DNA of 41,174 nt, from assembly GCA_003158455.1 (NCBI GenBank), contig PMJO01000092.1, positions 42,826 to 83,999 of the forward strand, read 5' to 3'. Positions within the stretch are counted from its first letter, which is position 1; each line of letters begins with the position of its first letter. The position numbers were made by a program, and so were the translations under genes. This stretch comes from Myxococcales bacterium (lineage in GTDB: Bacteria > Myxococcota_A > Polyangia > Fen-1088). The notes under the pieces are model-generated. The model saw nothing but the letters and a program-made list of their open reading frames with translations, ran no database searches and was not told the origin of the DNA. This document shows, piece after piece, positions 35,041 through 41,174 of the stretch.

Positions 35041-35948
35041 ACGAAACGAACCCCGGCGTAGATGATTACGGGGCTGCAGATCCACGGCGTGTTCGGATCG
35101 GACGCAAGTGAGATGACGTACTCTCCCCCGCACATTGTTGACGCCAAGAAACAGCCAAGGTCGCGGCTGACAACACTGCAGTTCACACCTGCCAATTGGG
35201 CGGCTGGAGACTTCCCGTACAAGCCCGCCCATGAATCGCCAAGTTTCGCCAGGCAAGCAAGGACCTGCTGTTGCGTCTGGTCAGGAATATTGCAGCTATC
35301 CATGATGTCCTGGATGGTGACCGCGGCCCCCCCATCAGACTGACTGGCTGCCACAGCATCTGTAGCGGCCGCAGCATCTCTGGCGGGAGGCGCGTCAGGG
35401 AGCTTGATGTATGCGAGGTCAGAGTTGGCCTCGGGCTTCGCGGCATCAGGGACCTTGGGCGTGACGGGTGCGTCAGGCACGTTGGTGACGGTCGAAGGAC
35501 TCGCGTCCTGCGCCTGGGCTCCTCCGTGCAGGCCCGAGTCACCGCAACCGACGCTGGCCGCCCCGCCGAGAAACAGCAAGAGCCCGAGTGCCGGAGCGGA
35601 CAGGGCCGCGGCCAGGCGGCGAAAGGTTGCCGGCTCTGCCGTCTGGCATGCCAGGGCAGCGCGGATCTCATGCAAAAGCGCAGCGTAGCGTCCACTGTCG
35701 AGCAACTCATTGTCGACCAGGGTGCCGGGCGTCGCCGCTTGCCGGGTCTTTAGATCACCGGCCAGGGTTTCGAGCAGCCCGCGCAACGAGGTCCAGAATA
35801 TGTCGCATGCGTGGCGAGCAACCAGCGTGGCATGGAGCGCCGCCAGGGTCTCCTCGGTGGTGGCCCACGGCTTGACCTTCATTCCGCACATCTCGATCAG
35901 AAATGAGCGAATGCGCTGGATTGCGGAGGGAATTATCAGGTTTTCCAT
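35037..35948 (-). CDS. candidate rSAM substrate A (twin of B)
   Basis: 303 residues with the same plan as its downstream twin. Only about five substitutions occur in the first 135 residues (for example Cys64 of B is Gly here). The lipobox-like Cys135 and the linker are kept with small indels. The six C-terminal Cys are at 219, 232, 257, 266, 273 and 291, so their number is conserved while the intervening loop (residues about 243-268) is rewritten. The ending NTPWIC followed by VIIYAGVRFV is nearly invariant. The ATG follows TGGAGGTAGTT. It is the first gene of the four-gene operon and is divergent from the CocE-type hydrolase; the 93-bp gap 35949-36041 must hold promoters for both directions. 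Confidence 0.85.
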   Translation of the reverse strand: MENLIIPSAIQRIRSFLIEMCGMKVKPWATTEETLAALHATLVARHACDIFWTSLRGLLETLAGDLKTRQAATPGTLVDNELLDSGRYAALLHEIRAALACQTAEPATFRRLAAALSAPALGLLLFLGGAASVGCGDSGLHGGAQAQDASPSTVTNVPDAPVTPKVPDAAKPEANSDLAYIKLPDAPPARDAAAATDAVAASQSDGGAAVTIQDIMDSCNIPDQTQQQVLACLAKLGDSWAGLYGKSPAAQLAGVNCSVVSRDLGCFLASTMCGGEYVISLASDPNTPWICSPVIIYAGVRFV

Positions 35949-36041
35949 GCAACTACCTCCATGTTCCGAGAAACCCGCCGCTTTTGCCGCGACCTTGCGG
36001 ACGTTCCCAAATCGAAAACGAAGGTTTAAGTTTGGACCGGG

Positions 36042-37835
36042 ATGTCACAGGTTGTCAACTGCACAAGGGCCACAAGCGCGGGGTTCCCGGTCGCGCTTTT
36101 CATCCTCCTGGCGGAGTGTGGTCCGCGCCCGATCGCTTCGGATGCCCAGGCCACCGGCAATGACATCGTCGAGAGAGACGTGGACGTGCCCATGCGCGAC
36201 GGGGTGAAACTGCGCGCGGACGTGATGCGGCCAGCTGGCCGCGGGCGGTTCCCCACGCTGGTTTACCGCACCCCGTACGACAAGGAACAGGAACGCCGGG
36301 AGCAAACCACCTTTGCGCGCGCGCTGGAACGCGGCTACGCGGTGGTGGTGCAGGACGTGCGTGGTCGCTACGCCTCCGAGGGTGAATTCCGTCCCTATCA
36401 ACAAGAAGGCCAGGACGGATTCGACACCATCGAGTGGGCCGCGACCCAGAACTGGTCGAGCGGCGCCGTCGGCAGCTTTGGCCTGTCCTATCCCGGGGCG
36501 GTGCAGTGGCTGGCAGCGGTGGAAAATCCCCCTCACCTCAAGGCGATGGTTCCAGCCATGACCTTCGCGTCGCACGAAAACCTGATCTACGCGCACGGGC
36601 CCTTCGACATGTCGTGGATCGAGTGGGCCTGGAACGACATTGCCCCGAACCGGCGCGCCCGAGGTCATCTGGCGGGGCCGTCGAACTATGACGAGGCGGC
36701 TGCCACGTGGGACAATGAGGGCCCGCGCATGCAGAGCGCGCTGCCTCTCGACCGGATGGACGCCCTACGTGACGTCGCCCCGTTCTACTACGAATGGTTG
36801 CAACACCCGCCGGAGGACCCGTGGTGGGCCTGGGCCGATCTGCGCCCCAAGTACGGCAAGACCCAAGCCGCGGTTCTCAATCTGTCGGGTTGGTACGACG
36901 AGGGCTACGGGCCCGAAGGTGCGACGACCGGTTTTCACGGACTGCTGGCCGCTCGGCACGGCCAGGCGGCAGAGGTGGCGCTGCTTCTGGGACCCTGGGT
37001 CCACGGGGTGAAGGAAACCGCAAGCGCGGCGGCCGGTGAACGTCGTTTCGCCGACAACGCGAAGATCGATTACGACGGCCTGGTCCTCGATTGGATGGAC
37101 CACCACCTGCGCGGCGCGGCCCTGGACCGCGGCAGCCCGGTCCGTTACTACGTGATGGGCGCGGACATTTGGCGAGAAGCTCTTGCCTGGCCGCCCGCCG
37201 CAGTCCGCACCAGCTTCTACCTGCACCAGGCCGCGCCCGGGAAAGTCGGGTTGCTCACGCGCAGTTTCCAAAACCGCGGGTCGAGCGCCTTCGTCTCCGA
37301 CCCCGGCCACCCGGTCAGGAACAAGTACGAAGATCTGGGCGCGCACGATTACCGCGAGCTGGCCCTGCGCAAGGACGTGCTTACCTTCGATAGTGGGCCG
37401 CTAGCCGCAGACACCGAGGTCACCGGCCCCATCGACGCGGAAGTCTTCGTCAGTTGCACCTGCCGCGACCTTGACCTGTGGGTGCGGCTCTACGACCTGG
37501 CACCCGATGGCGCGGCCTGGAATCTCATGAGCCCCGGTCCCGACGTGATGCGCGCCAGCTATCGTGACCAGGGAAAGGGCCGCCAGTTGCTGCGGCCGGG
37601 CCGGATCTACGAGATCGACGTGCGTGGGCCCATGACGAGTAATCTCTACAAGCAGGGTCACCAGATCCGCGTGCAAGTCTTCGGTTCGTTCTTTCCCGAC
37701 TTCTCCCGCAACCTGCAAAGTGGAAAGAGCGAACGTACCGTTGCCAGCGTCCACAAAGCCACGATCCGCATCCATCACGATCGACTTCACCCTTCGCATA
37801 TCGTGCTGCCCATTGTGGCTGGAGGTAGCCATTGA
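36042..37835 (+). CDS. CocE/NonD family alpha/beta hydrolase (X-Pro dipeptidyl-peptidase S15 type)
   Basis: 597 residues. The N-terminus has a hydrophobic segment ending ILLAEC, a possible lipobox. The S15 catalytic domain has nucleophile Ser149 in GSFGLSYPG, Asp286 in SGWYDEGY and His321 in LGPWVHG, plus VVVQDVRGRYASEG that is typical of the family. A C-terminal jelly-roll domain (about 400-590) follows, with TEVTGPIDAEVFVSC and YEIDVRGPMTSNLY. CocE-type enzymes hydrolyse esters or peptides; the natural substrate is unknown. A possible role in proteolytic release of the neighbouring candidate substrate is speculative, based only on divergent adjacency. Confidence 0.93.
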   Translation: MSQVVNCTRATSAGFPVALFILLAECGPRPIASDAQATGNDIVERDVDVPMRDGVKLRADVMRPAGRGRFPTLVYRTPYDKEQERREQTTFARALERGYAVVVQDVRGRYASEGEFRPYQQEGQDGFDTIEWAATQNWSSGAVGSFGLSYPGAVQWLAAVENPPHLKAMVPAMTFASHENLIYAHGPFDMSWIEWAWNDIAPNRRARGHLAGPSNYDEAAATWDNEGPRMQSALPLDRMDALRDVAPFYYEWLQHPPEDPWWAWADLRPKYGKTQAAVLNLSGWYDEGYGPEGATTGFHGLLAARHGQAAEVALLLGPWVHGVKETASAAAGERRFADNAKIDYDGLVLDWMDHHLRGAALDRGSPVRYYVMGADIWREALAWPPAAVRTSFYLHQAAPGKVGLLTRSFQNRGSSAFVSDPGHPVRNKYEDLGAHDYRELALRKDVLTFDSGPLAADTEVTGPIDAEVFVSCTCRDLDLWVRLYDLAPDGAAWNLMSPGPDVMRASYRDQGKGRQLLRPGRIYEIDVRGPMTSNLYKQGHQIRVQVFGSFFPDFSRNLQSGKSERTVASVHKATIRIHHDRLHPSHIVLPIVAGGSH

Positions 37836-37865
37836 CGCCACCGGCCACAGTGCCGTCTGCACCCG

Positions 37866-38165
37866 CTATGGAACGCCAAAGAAGTGGCGACTGAGCAGGC
37901 TGGTGCCGAGGCTTGCCGCATTGGCGATCAAAGACCACAGCCACGCACGACGTTTGCCGAAGAAGAAGGCGAAGTAGGCCGCTTCCCCCAGCCAGGCGAA
38001 GAGTTCGCCGGTGACTGCCTTGGTTACATAACCGGCGTGCCAGTACGGTCCGAAAATGCCAAACCACATCAGGGGGTGAGTGATGGCAGTGGCACCGAAG
38101 GCGACGGGCAAGGAGACGGAGAGGCCCCACATATAGATGGGGATCTCCACCAGCTGGCCGAACAC
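37866..38165 (-). CDS. small integral membrane protein, unrecognised; start uncertain
   Basis: 99 residues from GTG 38165 with three to four hydrophobic segments (WGLSVSLPVAFGATAI, MWFGIFGPYW, WLGEAAYFAFFFG, LWSLIANAASLGTSLL). The frame stays open upstream for ten codons to a TGA at 38196-38198. Those codons encode a plausible first helix (RAWFIAFVFGQLVEIP), but they contain no ATG/GTG/TTG, only an ATT at 38189 preceded by AAAGGTGTGAG. Either an ATT start or a 5'-truncated gene is possible. No family is recognised. Confidence 0.55.
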   Translation of the reverse strand: MFGQLVEIPIYMWGLSVSLPVAFGATAITHPLMWFGIFGPYWHAGYVTKAVTGELFAWLGEAAYFAFFFGKRRAWLWSLIANAASLGTSLLSRHFFGVP

Positions 38166-38230
38166 AAACGCGATGAACCAGGCGCGAATGGGGACTCACA
38201 CCTTTCGTGCGCGATCAGAGCGGGGATTGG

Positions 38231-38608
38231 CTATCGCCGCGGCCGGCGTCGCACGAAGAAATAGGCGACGGAGAACGCGCTGGCGATCAACCACGGGGCC
38301 AAGCTGCGGGCGAGATGTGAGCCCGCCAACGAGCAACCCGAGTCACTGCTTGAGTCGGTCCCGCTACCGGATCCGCCGAGCCCTCCTATGGCGGTTTTGC
38401 CGCCGCTGCCCGAGTCGCTGCCTCCGGTGCTTGTGGCGCCACCAGACCCTGACATGCCGCCTGACGGGGCCGGGAGCGGGCTGCCTCCGGTGCTTGTGGC
38501 GCCACCCGACGACCAGCCACCTGTTGGGGCCGGGAGTGGATTCGCGAGGGCGAGGTGGGCGGCAAAGAGCGACGCCGCCAAGAACGCGAGAGTGCCGATC
38601 TTCTTCAT
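38231..38608 (-). CDS. short Gly/Ser-rich exported protein with MYXO-CTERM-like tail
   Basis: 125 residues from ATG 38608 (GGAGAATCCCT upstream). A signal peptide (MKKIGTLAFLAASLFAAHLALA) is followed by a linker-only region with two copies of GGATSTGGS separated by PLPAP. The tail SSDSGCSLAG, hydrophobic helix, FVRRRPRR fits the MYXO-CTERM pattern. No folded domain is present. It may be a minimal surface anchor, a remnant of a larger surface protein, or a substrate for glycosylation. Confidence 0.78.
   Translation of the reverse strand: MKKIGTLAFLAASLFAAHLALANPLPAPTGGWSSGGATSTGGSPLPAPSGGMSGSGGATSTGGSDSGSGGKTAIGGLGGSGSGTDSSSDSGCSLAGSHLARSLAPWLIASAFSVAYFFVRRRPRR
38416..38504 (-). repeat. 63-bp-period in-frame repeat in the small MYXO-CTERM gene
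   Basis: CTGCCTCCGGTGCTTGTGGC begins at 38416 and again at 38479, exactly 63 bp apart (21 codons). The repeat encodes GGATSTGGS plus the PLPAP linker. Confidence 0.75.
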
Positions 38609-38719
38609 AGGGATTCTCCACTCAAAAATCAGGGCCCGTCCTGCACGGTACAGAAGAGCACCAGGCACCAAGCTATCATAGGTCCGCGTCCTCGCGCATG
38701 GTATTTTGGCAGGGAGCTC

Positions 38720-39781
38720 ATGGCTGAGAGCCGTTTCGCCCGGCGTATCCCGCTGCTGCTAGGGACAATCCACGCTTTCGTGGATGTGATATGTGTCACT
38801 GCCGTGCTGCGGGCGCTGCGCACACACGACATGGACGCCGCAGGCACCTACGCGATTGTGGTCGGCTATGATCTGATCGCGTTCGCGGTTCAGCTCCCCC
38901 TCGGTCTGCTGGTGGACAAAGTGAACGCCCCACGCGCTGCCAGCATCGCCGGCGTCGTCTTGAGCGCGATGGCTGTGCTTTCCGCAACTGGGCGCGCGGA
39001 CGTGACGATGGGGTTGGCCGGGATCGGAAACGCGCTTTTCCACGTTGGCGCGGGGGGCGTGGTCCTCGCCAACGCCCGCGGACGAGCCGCGCCCGCGGGG
39101 TTGTTCGTCGCACCCGGATCACTCGGACTGGGGCTGGGATTGTGGCTAGGTCCTCGGGCCCACATCCCAACCTGGCCACTGCTGATGCTTGCGGCTGTTT
39201 CGGTTGCTGGGGCGGCACTGGTGAGAGCCCCACTTCATCCCCAGCCTCCCGCGGTCGAGCCGGAACGCGGGATGCCAGCTCGACTGTGGCTGGCGGCTCT
39301 ACTTCTCCTGCTTCTGTCCGCGACCGTTCGTGGTTTCATCGAATCAGTGGGCTGCCAATGGTGTCCGAAAGCGACGTTCCTGATGGTTGCCCTGCCCCTG
39401 GTGGGCTTCACCGCGCGGCTGCTTGGCGGCTACGCCTCGGACCGCCTGGGTTGGGTCGAGACCAGTGTCGGGGCTTTACTGCTTTCTGCGCCTTTCATCG
39501 CATTCAACCACGGCTCGCTTGTGCCTGCCCTGGTCGGGCTGTTGCTGTTTCAGATGACCATGCCGGTCACGCTGATGGCGGTCTGGCGGGTCATGCCGCG
39601 AAGGCCCGCCACAGCCTTCGGATTCCCATGTGTCGGTTTGGTGGTGGGGACCATCTTGTCGGGCGAAGCTCCCATTCGACGGATGCTGGACGCCCCGTTC
39701 CTGCTCGGGCTCGTCGCCGCCTCAGCCACAGCCATTTTGCTGGCCCTGGAACTCATCGGAATCAGGCGGAGACAGGATTGA
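38720..39781 (+). CDS. MFS-type transporter
   Basis: 353 residues from ATG 38720 (AGGGAGCTC upstream), about ten to twelve hydrophobic helices. The first half has FAVQLPLGLLVDKVNAPRAA, the loop 2-3 G-x-x-x-D-K/R motif of the major facilitator superfamily. The second half has FTARLLGGYASDRLGWVETS in the equivalent place. It is somewhat short for MFS (usually about 400) with a compact middle loop. The substrate cannot be read from sequence. It is monocistronic, convergent with nothing, followed by the VWA lipoprotein 102 bp later. Confidence 0.85.
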   Translation: MAESRFARRIPLLLGTIHAFVDVICVTAVLRALRTHDMDAAGTYAIVVGYDLIAFAVQLPLGLLVDKVNAPRAASIAGVVLSAMAVLSATGRADVTMGLAGIGNALFHVGAGGVVLANARGRAAPAGLFVAPGSLGLGLGLWLGPRAHIPTWPLLMLAAVSVAGAALVRAPLHPQPPAVEPERGMPARLWLAALLLLLLSATVRGFIESVGCQWCPKATFLMVALPLVGFTARLLGGYASDRLGWVETSVGALLLSAPFIAFNHGSLVPALVGLLLFQMTMPVTLMAVWRVMPRRPATAFGFPCVGLVVGTILSGEAPIRRMLDAPFLLGLVAASATAILLALELIGIRRRQD

Positions 39782-39883
39782 CGGCCACCCGGTCCACCAT
39801 TGGGACAGAATCTGATTGCGCACTGCGGACACGTGCGTACAGGCCGACTATCAGCTAGGATTCATCTCGGGTGTGAACGCAGC

Positions 39884-40912
39884 ATGCTTAGCAAGTCGAT
39901 CGTACTGCCGTCTCTGGTTCTGGTGTCCGGTTGCATTGGCTATCGCACCCCGCTCAATGATCTACCCGTCACCGACGCCGGGATCACTTGCGCCACGGGC
40001 AGCTTCTCGATGGCTCACCCCAAACCCACGGTGATGCTGGTTCTCGATCGCTCTGCATCCATGGCAACCGCGATGGAGCCCGGCGGAAACTTCCCGACCC
40101 GGTGGTACGCCCTGACGTCGGCCCTGGCCAGCGTGCTGCCACCGGTCGACAACACGATGGCGATCGGCGCGCTTATCTTTCCCGCCACCGCAAGAGCGCT
40201 GGAATGTTCGGTCGCCAGCGTGGCCAACCTGCGGCCGGCTACGGGCAACGTGGCGGCTTTGACCAGGCTGATGAATACCACCGTGCCGGGAGGCGGCACA
40301 CCCACCGCGATCGCCATCGACACGGCCGCCAAGTTGCTACTCGGAATGCGCACCGCCACCGCGGCGCGAGCCCTGGTCTTGGCCACCGATGGAGGGCCAA
40401 ATTGCAACGCGGGCCTCAACTTCGCGACCTGCCGATGCACGAACGGGCCTGGAGTTAGTACCTGCGGCGCCTCACAATGCCTGGATGACACCCGCACGGA
40501 ACAAACCATTTCCGAGTATCAGTCGCAAGGACTGCCGACCTACGTAGTTGGCATCCAAACCAAGGGCGACCCCGAGTTCAGCGACGTTCTCGACGCGATG
40601 GCGGTCGCGGGTGGGCGGCCGCAAGTGGGCGCCGGGCAAAGCTATTACGCTGCCAGTTCCGAGGCGGAGCTCAATGCGGCTCTGACGACGATCCGCAATC
40701 AGGTCGGGGCTTGCACGTATTTGACCTCGTCGGTTCCTGATCAGAACGGATCCATCGTGGTCAGCGTGGATGGTGTCCCGCTTGCGCCCGACCAATGGAT
40801 ATGGGGCAATCGCAGCAATGGCGAGATTGTTTTGCAGGGTGACGCGTGCCAGACGGTTGCGACCGCAAAAGCTCCGGCACTGAGCGCCACGGTCGAATGC
40901 GTGGGCGGTTGA
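39884..40912 (+). CDS. VWA-domain lipoprotein
   Basis: 342 residues from ATG 39884, giving lipobox LVSGC (Cys17). The VWA domain covers about residues 45-245 with intact MIDAS: VLDRSASM (Asp55), GGTPTA (Thr) and LATDGGP (Asp). A Cys-rich loop (CNAGLNFATCRCTNG, then CGASQC) is inserted after the third MIDAS motif, as in the VWA protein at 8174-10090. A small C-terminal Cys-containing domain follows. There are no TSP3 repeats, so it belongs to a different subgroup from the left-hand cluster. Expected at the outer membrane. Confidence 0.9.
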   Translation: MLSKSIVLPSLVLVSGCIGYRTPLNDLPVTDAGITCATGSFSMAHPKPTVMLVLDRSASMATAMEPGGNFPTRWYALTSALASVLPPVDNTMAIGALIFPATARALECSVASVANLRPATGNVAALTRLMNTTVPGGGTPTAIAIDTAAKLLLGMRTATAARALVLATDGGPNCNAGLNFATCRCTNGPGVSTCGASQCLDDTRTEQTISEYQSQGLPTYVVGIQTKGDPEFSDVLDAMAVAGGRPQVGAGQSYYAASSEAELNAALTTIRNQVGACTYLTSSVPDQNGSIVVSVDGVPLAPDQWIWGNRSNGEIVLQGDACQTVATAKAPALSATVECVGG

Positions 40913-40921
40913 TTCGCCGGA

Positions 40922-41174
40922 CTACTTTGCCAGCGCCTGCTCCAGCGCCACGGCCACCGCCACTGAGGCGCCGACCATGGGGTTGTTGCCCATGCCTATG
41001 AAGCCCATCATCTCCACGTGCGCGGGCACCGAGGATGAACCGGCGAACTGGGCATCGCTGTGCATGCGGCCCATGGTGTCGGTCATGCCATAGGAGGCGG
41101 GACCGGCAGCCATGTTATCCGGATGCAGGGTGCGACCCGTGCCGCCGCCACTGGCCACCGAGAAGTACTTCTTG
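40922..41174 (-). CDS. C-terminal fragment of an unrecognised protein
   Basis: 83 codons open from the right edge to TAG at 40922. The segment is Gly/Ala/Met-rich with strongly patterned motifs: SVASGGGTGRTLHPDN, SYGMTDTMGRMHSDAQFAG, and GFIGMGNNPMVGASVAVAVA then LEQALAK. It looks like the conserved core of an enzyme, not low complexity, but I cannot name the family. The gene converges with the VWA lipoprotein, whose stop is 9 bp away. Confidence 0.7.
   Translation of the reverse strand, partial: KKYFSVASGGGTGRTLHPDNMAAGPASYGMTDTMGRMHSDAQFAGSSSVPAHVEMMGFIGMGNNPMVGASVAVAVALEQALAK

Larger units (their letters stand above)
34062..35948 (-). repeat. 968-bp tandem duplication of the substrate gene
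   Basis: The two genes have equal length (912 bp) and their starts and stops are both offset by exactly 968 bp. The bases at 34062-34100 and 35030-35068 are identical over 39 bp, and the N-terminal halves are almost identical. Divergence is concentrated in the linker and in residues about 243-290. Confidence 0.85.

Noticed and set aside
34981-35256. A 91-codon frame across the gap between the twin substrate genes
   Set aside because: It reads antisense-frame sequence of copy A plus the maturase vestige; it has no ribosome site and no conserved character.
1-41174. tRNA, rRNA, riboswitch or insertion sequence
   Set aside because: I saw no cloverleaf-like CCA-ended segment, no rRNA core sequence, no transposase motif and no recognisable riboswitch. 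A covariance-model search would be decisive.

Overview
The window is a high-GC chromosomal segment that most likely comes from a member of the Myxococcota (old Deltaproteobacteria). Three signs point there. Three encoded proteins end in a MYXO-CTERM-like tail (Cys, hydrophobic helix, Arg cluster). Predicted outer-membrane lipoproteins with von Willebrand A (VWA), thrombospondin type 3 (TSP3) and beta-propeller modules are abundant. There is also an FHA protein whose C-terminal part resembles the AgmX/Glt gliding-motility family. I see no rRNA, tRNA, CRISPR array, integrase or intact insertion sequence.

Layout. (1) 1-11.5 kb, minus strand: a tightly packed run of exported proteins. In transcription order these are a TSP3-repeat MYXO-CTERM protein, three paralogous VWA+TSP3 lipoproteins interleaved with a PPC-like and a beta-propeller lipoprotein, a small exported protein, and an FHA protein cut by the left edge. 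One of the three VWA copies has lost its metal-site residues. (2) 11.7-14.0 kb: three overlapping lipoprotein genes. (3) 14.1-16.9 kb: PhoH followed by a GAF/HD-GYP protein. (4) 16.96-17.02 kb: a REP-like nested palindrome. (5) 17.0-21.4 kb: an SGNH hydrolase, a GHMP-kinase fold protein with all three signature motifs eroded, and a GH30 glycosidase on a Gly-rich surface stalk. (6) 21.7-24.4 kb: YihY/BrkB, DUF362 and TMEM175 family proteins. (7) 24.4-27.95 kb: two coupled AAA/STAND-like ATPases preceded by a 16-bp-period TGTAC array. (8) 28.1-31.8 kb: a four-gene operon (DUF4405 membrane protein, UbiG-like methyltransferase, LytS-type kinase, LytTR regulator), then Cu/Zn superoxide dismutase. 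(9) 31.9-35.95 kb: two radical SAM/SPASM enzymes translationally coupled to twin 303-residue proteins. (10) 36-41.2 kb: a CocE-type hydrolase, a small membrane protein, a small Gly-rich MYXO-CTERM protein, an MFS transporter, another VWA lipoprotein and an unidentified C-terminal fragment.

The most interesting locus is 31.9-35.95 kb. Two SPASM radical SAM maturases are translated by stop/start overlap from two tandem, nearly identical proteins. Each of these has an N-terminal helical domain, a mid-protein lipobox-like segment, an Asp/Ala/Pro linker, and a six-Cys C-terminal domain. The terminal domain varies in the middle and ends in an invariant nine-residue tail. This is the architecture of a maturase/substrate (RiPP-like) system whose substrate is displayed at the envelope. 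The tandem copy even carries a vestige of the first codons of the downstream enzyme, so the duplication can be reconstructed. The chemistry and function are inference.

The start codons I chose often differ from the longest frame. I favoured starts that give a signal peptide, a Shine-Dalgarno sequence or an ATGA/TTGA/GTGA overlap.
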